Below, in pieces: positions 1 through 8,000 of a DNA stretch of 64,000 bases. The DNA lies in the NCBI GenBank assembly GCA_029265795.1, contig JAJUGV010000006.1:1-64000 (forward strand), in the 5' to 3' direction. The notes under the pieces are model-generated. The model ran no database searches and had not been told where the DNA came from. It saw only the letters and a program-made list of their open reading frames with translations. Position 1 is the first letter of the stretch; each line of letters opens with the position of its first letter. This stretch comes from Alcaligenaceae bacterium (GTDB lineage Bacteria; Pseudomonadota; Gammaproteobacteria; Burkholderiales; Burkholderiaceae_B). A program made the position numbers and the translations under genes.

Positions 1-24
1 ACTCACACTCCAAGGAGCACTACC

Positions 25-636
25 ATGGCTAAAGCCAAAACGGCCGCCAAAGTAGCAAAAAAATCCAAGAGCACCAAATCAGCAGGCGCAGAGGATGCTG
101 TAGTGAAGAGTCCGGCGAGCGCCAAGAAAGCGCCTTCCAAGACCTCCGCCAAATCGGCAGCCCCAAAGAAAGCCGCGGCTAAGAAAGTAGCTGCCAAGAA
201 AACGGCTGCTAAAAAGGTTGCTGCTAAAAAGGTTGCTGCTAAGAAAGCCGTTGCGAAGAAAGTGGCTCCAAAAAAAGCAGCCAAGAAAGTGTCTTCCAAG
301 ACAAGTGTCAAGACAGCGGTAAAATCCACGGCCAAGAAGGCCGCGAGCAAAACTGCCGCAGCCAAGACAACATCCACTTCAGCCGTGAAGAAAGCCGCTG
401 CCAAGAAAGCCGCAAAGACCGCGGCCAAGGCCGGCAAGACCGCGACGAAGTCATCCAAGAAGGAAGCATCGATGACTGATACAGCAACCACCAGTAAGTC
501 AGCCAAGGCGAAAGAAACAAAAATCAGCAGTAAATCTGCCGCCAAGGCCGCGAAAAAATCAATGCCCGCTACTGCGGCCAAGAAAACTCGCAATCCTGCC
601 GCTTCCTGGCCGTTCCCGACGGGCAACCGCCCCTGA
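25..636 (+). CDS. Histone H1-like Lys/Ala-rich nucleoid protein
   Basis: A 203-residue protein made almost entirely of Lys, Ala, Ser, Thr and Val. It carries imperfect KKxAA repeats, densest at about residues 45-85 (units such as KKVAAKK and KKTAAKK), and it has no predicted globular fold. The tail (about residues 150-203) is less repetitive and ends in a distinctive WPFPTGNRP sequence. AAGGAG lies 7 bases before the ATG, so the start is secure. Such proteins resemble the C-terminal tail of eukaryotic H1 and the Bordetella H1 homologues, and they bind DNA non-specifically by charge. Nucleoid or transcription effects are inferred from the family. An AlgP-type regulator would look similar. A strong hairpin terminator follows, so it is probably a single-gene unit. 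Confidence 0.85.
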   Translation: MAKAKTAAKVAKKSKSTKSAGAEDAVVKSPASAKKAPSKTSAKSAAPKKAAAKKVAAKKTAAKKVAAKKVAAKKAVAKKVAPKKAAKKVSSKTSVKTAVKSTAKKAASKTAAAKTTSTSAVKKAAAKKAAKTAAKAGKTATKSSKKEASMTDTATTSKSAKAKETKISSKSAAKAAKKSMPATAAKKTRNPAASWPFPTGNRP

Positions 637-660
637 ACTGCAGCAAGTCCGCAGCCGCCT

Positions 661-702
661 GGCGAGCCTGACCGGCCCCCCGCCGGTCAGGCTCGCCTGT
701 TT
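661..702 (+). terminator. Terminator hairpin after histone-like gene
   Basis: Bases 661-676 pair with 682-697 without mismatch around a five-C loop, and a short T run (TGTTT) follows. The hairpin lies 24 bases after the histone-like stop codon and before yggT, which separates the two transcripts. Confidence 0.75.
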
Positions 703-759
703 GGAAGGCCTACGGTCTCGTGCGACAATGTCGCGTCTAGTTTTTTTCAGTAGGCAACT

Positions 760-1323
760 ATGTTCAGCGATGTCTTGTATTTCGTGCTCAACATCCTGTT
801 TTCACTTTTTGGCATCGCACTGATAATTCGGGCGTGGGCATACGCTATCCGCCTGCATCCCTTCAACCCTTTTTCTCAAGCAGTGCTGCGTGCCACCAAC
901 TGGGCGGTCACCCCAATACGGGCTGTCATTAAACCGTCCAACCGCGTGGACTATCCCAGCCTGGTTGCTTGCTGGCTCACGGCACTGATCTATTTGTGGT
1001 TGACGTGGGTGCTGCTGACCGGCCAGATTCCCGCAAGCGAAAGTATTGTCAGGTCGCTGGTGGCCGCACTTATCACGATGGCCAAATGGGCCTTCAATGT
1101 TGTGCTATGGGTAACCCTGATTCAGGCGGTCCTGTCTTGGGTCAATCCTATGGCCCCAATAATGCCCTTGTTGCATACGCTGACCGCACCCCTACTGAAC
1201 CCCATTCGCCGCGTGCTGCCCGACCTCGGGGGGCTGGACCTATCGCCACTCGTGCTGCTCGTGCTGGCACAAGTGGCGATTATGGTACTGCAGCGTTTCG
1301 CTTTTTCGTTATTCGGGGTCTGA
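760..1323 (+). CDS. YggT family integral membrane protein
   Basis: A 187-residue protein with four hydrophobic segments (about residues 4-26, 66-88, 101-127 and 158-183), arranged as two repeats of the YGGT domain. The second repeat shows the family pattern SWVNP, followed by a Pro-rich helix break and NPIRRVLP. YggT proteins sit in the inner membrane. They have been linked to osmotic/ion homeostasis and, in other bacteria, to division or cell shape, but no reaction is established. The gene converges on the lipoprotein gene, with only 18 bases between the two stop codons. Family assignment is firm; function is not. Confidence 0.85.
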   Translation: MFSDVLYFVLNILFSLFGIALIIRAWAYAIRLHPFNPFSQAVLRATNWAVTPIRAVIKPSNRVDYPSLVACWLTALIYLWLTWVLLTGQIPASESIVRSLVAALITMAKWAFNVVLWVTLIQAVLSWVNPMAPIMPLLHTLTAPLLNPIRRVLPDLGGLDLSPLVLLVLAQVAIMVLQRFAFSLFGV

Positions 1324-1341
1324 CCCCAGTTGTTACAATTT

Positions 1342-1845
1342 TTACATTGGGGTGACGCGGGTTGGGCCGCCGCCACTGATGACTCGGACTCGCTGGCCCA
1401 CGCTGATGGGTACGTCGGCTTCCTGGGCGATAACTCTTGTTTCGCCGTTATCTAGGCGAACGGTGATTTCCAGGCCGTCTTTGCGGCTCATGCGATGTTC
1501 GATGGAATCGCCGGCCATGGCACCCAATACGCCACCGCCGATGGCTGCCAGAACACGGCCGCTACCGCCGCCAATGGTGCTGCCGGCTACACCGCCCAGT
1601 GCGCCACCGGCCAGTGTGCCGGCACCCGTTGTGCGATCTTGCTGGATCACCACGTTGCGGACACCCTCGACGGTGCCCAGGCGCACGATCTGCTCGCGCT
1701 GCGCCTGACCATAGGTATAGACCGAGCTGGACGCGCTTTGATGCGCACACCCAGCAAGCACTGCCAGCGATCCTGCTACTGCCAGCACGGCCAACCAGCG
1801 CCGCGTATCGCCGTGCGCACCTTGCTGCATGTTGGACTTCTTCAT
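1342..1845 (-). CDS. SlyB/PcP-like glycine-zipper outer-membrane lipoprotein
   Basis: A 167-residue protein. A lipoprotein signal (Arg-Arg at 15-16, then a hydrophobic core) ends in the lipobox LAGC with Cys33. The mature part contains a glycine-zipper membrane segment at about residues 78-112, with repeated GG and GxxxG spacing, followed by a small beta-rich domain (ITVRLDNGETRVI, VGQRVRVI) typical of the SlyB/PcP family. Predicted location is the outer membrane, lipid-anchored, contributing to envelope integrity. It lies downstream of the PfkB kinase gene on the same strand, 30 bases away, and is probably the last gene of that cluster. Confidence 0.85.
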   Translation of the reverse strand: MKKSNMQQGAHGDTRRWLAVLAVAGSLAVLAGCAHQSASSSVYTYGQAQREQIVRLGTVEGVRNVVIQQDRTTGAGTLAGGALGGVAGSTIGGGSGRVLAAIGGGVLGAMAGDSIEHRMSRKDGLEITVRLDNGETRVIAQEADVPISVGQRVRVISGGGPTRVTPM

Positions 1846-1875
1846 TTATCGCTCCTGAACATTCACTGCTCGCGC

Positions 1876-2823
1876 CTACAGGCTCAACCCATAGCGGTGC
1901 TGCAGTATCGCTTCGATATCCTGACGCGTGGGCCGGTGATTCTGCGGCCCACGGGATGCCACTTTGAGGCTTCCCATGACATTCCCGAGTTTACATGCGT
2001 CGCGCAAGTTCCAACCACGCGTCAGACCATACAACAGACCAGCTCGATGCGCATCGCCGCACCCTGTGGGGTCCACCACTTGCTCTGCGGGCAAAGCAGG
2101 CACACGTGTGCTCTGGCCACCTTCGTAAACCACGGCGTCTTCCCCGCCGTGCGTCACAATGACCCCCTGCAACGTGGCGGCAATTGCACCCATGTCCATC
2201 CCGGTTCGCTGAGTCACGACACTGGCCTCGTATTCGTTGACGCACAGAATGGAAGCCATTTCCAGCATACGAAGGATATCGTCGCCATCGAACAAGGGCA
2301 TTGCCTGCCCCAGATCGAACACAAACGGAATGCCTGCTGCATGCATGCGACCGGCATGTGCAAACATGCCCTCTTTCGCGTCCGGCGCGACGATGCCCCA
2401 TGCAGCATCAAAGCCGCTGATGTCATTGTCAGCCGACTTTTCCATGGCGCCGGGGTGGAAGGATGCAATCTGATTGTTGTCGAGATCGGTGGTGATGAAG
2501 CATTGCGGCGTGTACATATCGGGCAGCACGCGCACGAGGCTGGTGTCAATACCCAACTGCTGCATATAGACAAGATAATCGGCTGCGTCGCCGCCAACCG
2601 TGCCCACGGGCACCGGTTTGCCACCCAATAGACTCAAGTTATAAGCAATGTTGCCGGCACAGCCACCGTATTCCTTCCGAAGGCTGGGCACAAAGAACGA
2701 TACGCTTAATGATTGGATACTGTCGGCCAAAATGTGATCCTTGAAATGGCCCTCAAACACCGCAATGGTGTCAAAGGCGATAGAACCACAAATCAACACT
2801 TTCTCAGACATAGCCGCACTCAT
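1876..2823 (-). CDS. PfkB-family sugar/nucleoside kinase (adenosine kinase-like)
   Basis: A 315-residue ribokinase-fold kinase. The N-terminal strand and substrate site (VLICGSIAFDT, then YGGCAGNIAYNLSLLGG) match PfkB signature 1. The C-terminal signature is DPTGCGDAHRAG, with the catalytic base expected at Asp257. It phosphorylates a sugar or nucleoside hydroxyl using ATP. Betaproteobacterial orthologues are often called adenosine kinase, but the substrate cannot be read from the sequence. The stop codon of the upstream DUF3426 gene is 3 bases before this ATG, so the two are likely co-transcribed. An in-frame ATG at residue 5 is an alternative start, and neither has a strong ribosome-binding site. 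Confidence 0.85.
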   Translation of the reverse strand: MSAAMSEKVLICGSIAFDTIAVFEGHFKDHILADSIQSLSVSFFVPSLRKEYGGCAGNIAYNLSLLGGKPVPVGTVGGDAADYLVYMQQLGIDTSLVRVLPDMYTPQCFITTDLDNNQIASFHPGAMEKSADNDISGFDAAWGIVAPDAKEGMFAHAGRMHAAGIPFVFDLGQAMPLFDGDDILRMLEMASILCVNEYEASVVTQRTGMDMGAIAATLQGVIVTHGGEDAVVYEGGQSTRVPALPAEQVVDPTGCGDAHRAGLLYGLTRGWNLRDACKLGNVMGSLKVASRGPQNHRPTRQDIEAILQHRYGLSL

Positions 2824-2826
2824 AAT

Positions 2827-3951
2827 TCAGGGGAAGAATTTGTCGAGCTGGTAGCCGTTTGCTCGTACGCCACGAACCGCCACCGGGAGTTCAATTCGCA
2901 TTTCTGCACCCGCGGCGAACGGCCCTTGCCGCATTGCAGCCGGCACCCAGACGTCCGGTGTGAGATTACGACGCACCACCACCACCCCGGCCGCATCCTT
3001 GAGATCCAATACTAGAGTGGGCCACTCCTGCGGGCGGTCATGTACGTTTCTCAGGGTCACTTCGAGTGTGAGGTTGGAAACTTCATCCTCCGGCGGCCCG
3101 CCGGCACGCAGCGCAGAGGCGGCTATGAGTATTGAGTCAATACGCCGTTCATATGGCACTGTACAGCCTAGACGATCACATGCTGCTTCGAGAGCCGGTC
3201 GCAGCGCAGGCATATTGTTGGCAAGTTGCGCACGAAAGACGTATACACCTTGGATAGCCAACAACACCAACCCACACAATATCAAGATTGCCCATAACGG
3301 CGTCACCCAGGCGCGCGGGCGGTGGGTGTCCGCCAAGAACTCAGGTTGGTAGCGGTCGGAGCGCCGCTCTACACGTGGCTCGACGAAAAGGAAGTCGTCA
3401 GTGGGCGTATCTTCGGCTGCCACCCGAGTGTCCGGTTCTGCAATGGAGAACGACACCGCTGCGCGAGAAGATCGCCCCTGCATGTCTGCACGCTGCCTTA
3501 CGACAGAAGGCAGACGCGGCTCATTATCCTCAGGCTCAGGCGCCATGGGCGGCGTCGCGGGAATGGAATGTTCACCGATAGCCTGAGCCTGAGAGGCTTC
3601 CGCGTGACGTGTTGGCCTGCTGTCAACTCCGATGGTGAACGGACGCGCCGGCTGGGGGCCCACGTCATGGGAGGGATCGACGGGAGGAATGTAGAACCCC
3701 TGGTGAGCCGGACGATCGTCATCATTCGGCGCAGCACTGGACTCAAACCGTTGTGCCGACAGCGTTGGCTCGGCCCCGCTTTGAGGCTGCGTCGCGGAGC
3801 CGCGCGCAGTCTCGGCCGGCACCACGGCCTCGAAACCATCGAAAATATGAGCACATTGAATACAGCGGATATACCCCTTACGAAGCTGCAGCTGCTCCAG
3901 GGAAACCGGGAAGATGGTTCCGCAATCTGGACAACGTGTAGTCAGCTCCAT
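2827..3951 (-). CDS. Zinc-ribbon and DUF3426 membrane protein
   Basis: A 374-residue protein. An N-terminal zinc ribbon (CPDC at 7-10 and CIQC about residues 30-33; MJ0042 type) is followed by a low-complexity Pro/Ala/acidic linker (about 45-210). One transmembrane helix (about 215-236) precedes a C-terminal DUF3426 domain that includes LEVTLRNVHDRPQEWP and a beta-rich end. The N-terminus is probably cytoplasmic and the C-terminal domain periplasmic. Function is unknown. The family is found next to prmA in betaproteobacteria, as here, 18 bases from the prmA stop. The acidic linker is expected to vary between species. Confidence 0.8.
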   Translation of the reverse strand: MELTTRCPDCGTIFPVSLEQLQLRKGYIRCIQCAHIFDGFEAVVPAETARGSATQPQSGAEPTLSAQRFESSAAPNDDDRPAHQGFYIPPVDPSHDVGPQPARPFTIGVDSRPTRHAEASQAQAIGEHSIPATPPMAPEPEDNEPRLPSVVRQRADMQGRSSRAAVSFSIAEPDTRVAAEDTPTDDFLFVEPRVERRSDRYQPEFLADTHRPRAWVTPLWAILILCGLVLLAIQGVYVFRAQLANNMPALRPALEAACDRLGCTVPYERRIDSILIAASALRAGGPPEDEVSNLTLEVTLRNVHDRPQEWPTLVLDLKDAAGVVVVRRNLTPDVWVPAAMRQGPFAAGAEMRIELPVAVRGVRANGYQLDKFFP

Positions 3952-3969
3952 ATTCGTCTCACCCGCACA

Positions 3970-4893
3970 TTACACGGCGTCTCGTTGGCCATGCAGACAG
4001 ACCCAACCGTCGCGTGCCTGCCATACCTGCATTTTTAGCCAGGGTGCATAGGCCTGCGCCACTTCGTCCGCCTGTCGCTCCAATATGCCGGAGAGCACCA
4101 GGCTGCCGCCGGGCGCCACACGGTTGGACAGCATGGGGGCAAGCACCATTAGGGGATTGGAAAGAATATTGGCGACCACCACATCGAACTGCCCCGGCCC
4201 GAAGTCATCCGGCAGACACGCATGAACGCGCACCTGATTTTTCTGCGCATTGTGCTGGGTGGATAATACCGCCTGCTCGTCGATATCGACGGCATCAACC
4301 CGAGCCGCACCCAGCATCGCAGCGGCGATAGCCAAAATTCCGGAGCCACACCCATAGTCAAGCACGGTGGCATCAGCCGGCAAGCTCTGCGCAAGCCATT
4401 CCAGGCAAAGATGGGTGGTGGGGTGGCTACCCGTGCCAAAAGCGAGGCCCGGATCGAGCTCAATTCGGATAATGCTCCCGTCTGCAGTATCGGCGGCGGG
4501 AAGAGAAGGGTCGGCGGCATGCCAGCTGGGAACGATCCAGATTCGTTCCCCGACTCGTATGGGGCCGAATTGCGACTGTGTCAGGCGTACCCAGTCCTCG
4601 TCGGGCACGTCGCGCACATGCCATTCACCCTCGCCGATCAATCCACCCTCATGTGCTGATACCTGTTCCAGCACTTGCGCGGGATCCAGCCCGTCAGGCA
4701 GCAAGGCCACGACGCGATTATTGCGCCAGGCCTGTACGGCAGGCTCCAGCCCCGGCTCACCGTACAGCGGAGACTCGCTCTGCGTCTCGCTATCGGCATC
4801 TTCAACGGAGACGGCTAGGACGCCGGCCTCCAAAAGCAGATCCGACAAGGTTTCTGCTTGCGCTTCGGAACAGTTCAGGACCAGTTCACGCAT
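3970..4893 (-). CDS. prmA: Ribosomal protein L11 methyltransferase
   Basis: A 307-residue class I methyltransferase that trimethylates ribosomal protein L11 from S-adenosylmethionine. The AdoMet-binding motif I (VLDYGCGSGILAIAA) is at about residues 174-188, with the acidic motif II VDAVDIDEQA next. The substrate-side motif VVANILSNPL has the NI(L)xxPL form seen in PrmA. The N-terminal L11-binding domain (about 1-110) is present, and length matches the family. It sits downstream of accC-accB, a common betaproteobacterial order. A GC-rich hairpin in the accC-prmA gap may partly uncouple their expression. Confidence 0.95.
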   Translation of the reverse strand: MRELVLNCSEAQAETLSDLLLEAGVLAVSVEDADSETQSESPLYGEPGLEPAVQAWRNNRVVALLPDGLDPAQVLEQVSAHEGGLIGEGEWHVRDVPDEDWVRLTQSQFGPIRVGERIWIVPSWHAADPSLPAADTADGSIIRIELDPGLAFGTGSHPTTHLCLEWLAQSLPADATVLDYGCGSGILAIAAAMLGAARVDAVDIDEQAVLSTQHNAQKNQVRVHACLPDDFGPGQFDVVVANILSNPLMVLAPMLSNRVAPGGSLVLSGILERQADEVAQAYAPWLKMQVWQARDGWVCLHGQRDAV

Positions 4894-4908
4894 GTTCTCT
4901 TCCGTGAC

Positions 4909-4933
4909 AAAGCCCGGGTGTTGCCCGGGCTTT
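4909..4933 (-). terminator. Intergenic hairpin between accC and prmA
   Basis: AAAGCCCGGG (4909-4918) pairs with CCCGGGCTTT (4924-4933) around a five-base loop. On the coding (minus) strand it lies just after the accC stop. The T run after the stem is poor, so it may be a partial terminator or an mRNA 3'-end stabiliser rather than a full stop. Confidence 0.5.
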
Positions 4934-4954
4934 CGCTATCCGGCCAGTCGTGCT

Positions 4955-6301
4955 TCAGGGCCGCTGGGCCAGTTTCTGCTCAAGGTAATGGATGGAAGTG
5001 CCGCCCTCGACGAAACGAGCGTCTGCCATCAGTTCCCTGTGCAGGTCAATATTGGTCTTCACCCCTTCGACCACCATTTCAGACAAGGCAATGCGCATAC
5101 GTGCAATAGCCTGTTCGCGCGTGTCACCGTAGGTGATGAGCTTACCAATCATCGAGTCGTAATTGGGAGGCACTGTATACCCTGCAAATACGTGGGAATC
5201 CATGCGCACACCAGGGCCGCCCGGCACATGCCAGTTCGTAATTTTGCCTGGGCTGGGCATGAACTTGAATGGGTCCTCTGCATTAATACGGCATTCGATG
5301 GCATGGCCCCGAAACTCGACGTCACGCTGGCGTAGGGTGAATTTCTCGCCCGAAGCGATGCGTATCTGTTCTTGCACCAAGTCGATGCCGGTGATCATCT
5401 CAGTGACCGTGTGCTCGACCTGGATGCGGGTGTTCATTTCAATGAAATAGAACTCACCGTTTTCGTACAGAAATTCGAACGTGCCGGCCCCACGGTATTT
5501 CATTCCACGGCACGCATCGGCACAGCGCTCGCCTATACGCTCGATAAGCCGACGTGGAATGCCGGGCGCGGGCGCCTCTTCAATGACCTTCTGGTGGCGC
5601 CGCTGCATGGAACAATCGCGCTCACCCAGCCACAACGCGTTGCGGCCGCCATCGGCTAGCACCTGCACTTCGATATGGCGCGGGTTCTCGAGAAATTTCT
5701 CCATGTAGACTTCGGCATTATCGAAGGCTGCCTCAGCCTCGGTACGGGTCATCGCTACTGCATTGAGCAGCGCCGCCTCGGTGTAGACCACCCGCATGCC
5801 ACGCCCGCCGCCACCGCCGGCCGCTTTGATGATGACCGGGTAGCCGATCTCACGGGCGATACGCTGGATTTCAGCCGGGTCGTCAGGCAAGCCACCTTCT
5901 GAGCCGGGCACCACGGGTACCCCAGCCTCGATCATGGCTTGCTTGGCCTTAACTTTGTCGCCCATGACCCGGATGGTTTCAGGGCGAGGGCCGATAAACA
6001 CAAAGCCGCTTTTCTCGACGCGCTCAGCAAAGTCTGGATTTTCAGCCAAAAATCCGTAGCCGGGATGGATCGCCTCGGCATCAGTCACCTCTGCCGCCGC
6101 AATAATGGCAGGCATATTGAGGTAACTTTCGCGTGGCGATGCCGGACCGATACAGACGGATTCGTCAGCTAAGCGTACGTACTTAGCATCGCGATCGGCT
6201 TCAGAATGCACGACGACCGTCTTGATGCCGAGTTCGCGGCACGCCCGCTGAATACGCAATGCAATCTCGCCGCGATTGGCAATGAGAATTTTCTCGAACA
6301 T
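4955..6301 (-). CDS. accC: Acetyl-CoA carboxylase, biotin carboxylase subunit
   Basis: A 448-residue protein that carboxylates the biotin on AccB using ATP and bicarbonate, the first step of fatty-acid synthesis. It shows the N-terminal [17 protein letters not shown], the ATP-grasp glycine-rich loop [14 protein letters not shown] (about residues 158-171), the catalytic stretch with [14 protein letters not shown], and a C-terminal domain ending in [10 protein letters not shown]. Length matches E. coli AccC. It starts 3 bases after the accB stop, the conserved accB-accC pair, implying translational coupling. Confidence 0.97.
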   Translation of the reverse strand: MFEKILIANRGEIALRIQRACRELGIKTVVVHSEADRDAKYVRLADESVCIGPASPRESYLNMPAIIAAAEVTDAEAIHPGYGFLAENPDFAERVEKSGFVFIGPRPETIRVMGDKVKAKQAMIEAGVPVVPGSEGGLPDDPAEIQRIAREIGYPVIIKAAGGGGGRGMRVVYTEAALLNAVAMTRTEAEAAFDNAEVYMEKFLENPRHIEVQVLADGGRNALWLGERDCSMQRRHQKVIEEAPAPGIPRRLIERIGERCADACRGMKYRGAGTFEFLYENGEFYFIEMNTRIQVEHTVTEMITGIDLVQEQIRIASGEKFTLRQRDVEFRGHAIECRINAEDPFKFMPSPGKITNWHVPGGPGVRMDSHVFAGYTVPPNYDSMIGKLITYGDTREQAIARMRIALSEMVVEGVKTNIDLHRELMADARFVEGGTSIHYLEQKLAQRP

Positions 6302-6304
6302 GGG

Positions 6305-6760
6305 TCAGCCGATAACGAACAGGGGTTGACCGTACTCAACCGGCTCGCCGTTCTCGACGAGGATTTCTTTGATCACCCCGGCCTTGTCGGCTTCGATCTC
6401 GTTGAGCAATTTCATGGCTTCGATGATGCACAGCGCATCACCTTCCTTAACACTCTGACCCACCTCCACGAACGGAGCCGCACCCGGATTGGGGGCACGG
6501 TAGAAGGTGCCGACCATGGGGGCTTTCACTACGTGACCGGCAGGTTCCGCCGGAGCTGCGGGAGCAGCAGGTGCCGCCGCGGGAGCCGCCGCAGCCGCAA
6601 CCGGGACCACCTGTTCCTGCATAGCCACCTGAGCAACAGGCTGGGTGCGTTCAGAGAACTTGACGATCCTGACCTTGCCATCTCCCTCGGTAATTTCGAG
6701 CTCCGCAATGCCGGAGTCGGCAACCAGGTCAATGAGGGTCTTGAGTTTTCTTAGGTCCAT
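6305..6760 (-). CDS. accB: Acetyl-CoA carboxylase, biotin carboxyl carrier protein
   Basis: A 151-residue protein beginning [13 protein letters not shown], which matches the start of known BCCPs. An ATG 18 bases upstream exists, but the chosen ATG follows GGAAAG at about 6 bases, so it is preferred. An Ala/Pro-rich flexible linker (about residues 50-75) separates the N-terminal helix from the biotinyl domain, where [12 protein letters not shown] carries the biotinylated Lys117. The 'thumb' is represented by the short loop around [12 protein letters not shown]. It works as carrier between AccC and the AccAD transferase. Confidence 0.95.
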   Translation of the reverse strand: MDLRKLKTLIDLVADSGIAELEITEGDGKVRIVKFSERTQPVAQVAMQEQVVPVAAAAAPAAAPAAPAAPAEPAGHVVKAPMVGTFYRAPNPGAAPFVEVGQSVKEGDALCIIEAMKLLNEIEADKAGVIKEILVENGEPVEYGQPLFVIG

Positions 6761-6840
6761 ACGAACTTTCCGTGACATGGCCCCGACTATGCTTCTACAG
6801 AGCCCATGCGTAATGTTTTAAAAAAAGGAGACGCCTGCGC

Positions 6841-7275
6841 CTATGCGGCCAGGGCGTACTGCAAAGCCGCTTCGTAACCGAATGCTCCCAGCCCCGCGAT
6901 GACTCCCTGTGCCGTATCCGACAGGTATGAGTAATGACGGAACTCCTCTCGCTTGTACACATTGGATAAATGTACTTCGACGAAGGGAATGGCAACCGCT
7001 GCCAGAGCATCCCGGATTGCAACGCTGGTATGCGTATAAGCAGCAGCGTTGATGATGATGTATTCGGTACCGTCGCGCCCCGCCTCCTGGATACGATCCA
7101 CCAGAGCCCCTTCGTGGTTACTCTGGAAGACAGCCAGTACAGCCCCTTGTTCGGCCGCCAGGCTTTCGAGACGTTGATTGATATCGGCCAGGGCAAGCCT
7201 GCCATAGACCTCGGGCTCGCGCGTACCGAGCAGGTTTAGATTAGGGCCGTGCAGAACCAGAATGCGCTGCGCCAT
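6841..7275 (-). CDS. aroQ: Type II 3-dehydroquinate dehydratase
   Basis: A 144-residue protein of the small, dodecameric type II class. It begins [18 protein letters not shown], the family signature with the catalytic Tyr in [17 protein letters not shown], the [13 protein letters not shown] substrate loop and the [17 protein letters not shown] block follow, with the catalytic His in VHLSN. It dehydrates 3-dehydroquinate to 3-dehydroshikimate. It lies upstream of accB on the same strand with an 80-base gap to the accB start, whose minus strand ends in a T run after a weak hairpin. aroE of the same pathway lies 5.5 kb away. Confidence 0.95.
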   Translation of the reverse strand: MAQRILVLHGPNLNLLGTREPEVYGRLALADINQRLESLAAEQGAVLAVFQSNHEGALVDRIQEAGRDGTEYIIINAAAYTHTSVAIRDALAAVAIPFVEVHLSNVYKREEFRHYSYLSDTAQGVIAGLGAFGYEAALQYALAA

Positions 7276-7391
7276 TATGAAAATCTTGTGAAGACAGACC
7301 GCCTTTTTACGCCAAAAAGCCCTGTTTGTCCATTAAGTTCGCCGTAAGAGGCCTCTGTGACGCAAGCATTTCGGCCCTTGTATGACGGGTC

Positions 7392-7901
7392 TTAGGCCGC
7401 CTGCAAACGTGCCAGATAAGCATCCAAGTCGGCTGGGTCAACCTGCCCCAGAATATCGCGGGCCACTTTGGACTGGCCATCGAAAATGACGGTGTAAGGC
7501 AGCCCACCCTTGCGATTGCCCAACGCTTTCATAGTTTCGATACCCCCATGCCCCGCGACCAGTAGCGGATACGACACCTGCACCTTCTTCAGGAAGCGTT
7601 CGACGTTTGCCTGCGTGTCGATCGCGATTCCGACAAAGTGCATATCGGGATATTTCCGAGACAGTTCGTCCAGGTCGGGCATCTCTTTTACGCATGGCGC
7701 ACACCAGGTAGCCCAGAAGTTGACGATTAATGGACGACCGGCATAACTGGACAGGGGCACAGATGCCCCTTCTAAGTCGGGAAATGATTTTGCAAGAAAC
7801 GCGCTTGCCGCGTCGTTCTGCGAGGCAGCCAGCAGCGGCACCGGCGACAAGGCAGCTGCAGACGCCACCAGCCCTTGGCGCAGAAAGTCTCGCCGATTCA
7901 T
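7392..7901 (-). CDS. TlpA/ResA-like thiol-disulfide oxidoreductase with Tat-type signal
   Basis: A 169-residue protein. It starts MNRRDFLRQG, a twin-arginine (RRxFL) signal followed by a hydrophobic stretch and an Ala-rich cleavage region. An earlier in-frame ATG exists, but this start is preceded by AGAAGG at 9 bases and gives a complete signal peptide. The mature part is an AhpC/TSA-TlpA thioredoxin fold, with the redox motif WCAPC (FWATWCAPCVKEMP) and a cis-Pro segment GLPYTVIF. Likely a periplasmic reductant for cytochrome c maturation or other disulfides. The partner is not identified. Tat export is unusual for the family and is inferred from the motif only. Confidence 0.85.
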   Translation of the reverse strand: MNRRDFLRQGLVASAAALSPVPLLAASQNDAASAFLAKSFPDLEGASVPLSSYAGRPLIVNFWATWCAPCVKEMPDLDELSRKYPDMHFVGIAIDTQANVERFLKKVQVSYPLLVAGHGGIETMKALGNRKGGLPYTVIFDGQSKVARDILGQVDPADLDAYLARLQAA

Positions 7902-7913
7902 GATGCAATGCCT

Positions 7914-7926
7914 TCTTAAATTAAGA
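7914..7926. promoter_or_regulatory. Palindrome before tlpA-like gene
   Basis: TCTTAAATTAAGA is a perfect 13-base palindrome (6+1+6) placed 13-25 bases upstream of the tlpA-like ATG. It lies in the 99-base divergent gap with mpl and overlaps the ribosome-binding region, so it could be an operator. No regulator is identified. Confidence 0.3.
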
Positions 7927-7976
7927 GGATCAGAACCGATCATAGCATCCGCCCCCTACGGCGAAGGCCCACCCAC

Positions 7977-7982
7977 TACAAT
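7977..7982 (+). promoter_or_regulatory. Possible -10 element of mpl
   Basis: TACAAT lies 18 bases before the mpl ATG, and GGAGGA (7990-7995) follows as ribosome-binding site. No convincing -35 element is seen, so this is a weak call. Confidence 0.3.
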
Positions 7983-8000
7983 AGGCGCCGGAGGAAAATC

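Noticed and set aside
190-290. Repeated units that could suggest a CRISPR or minisatellite
   Set aside because: Units are contiguous, in frame and encode KKxAA; there are no spacers.
3-626. A long hydrophobic open frame on the minus strand opposite the histone-like gene
   Set aside because: It is the mirror of Lys/Ala codons, with no ribosome-binding site and very low complexity; the plus-strand gene has a good start.
1495-2631. A 378-codon plus-strand frame across the lipoprotein and kinase genes
   Set aside because: The opposite strand encodes two clear families; the plus-strand product resembles nothing and crosses their boundary.
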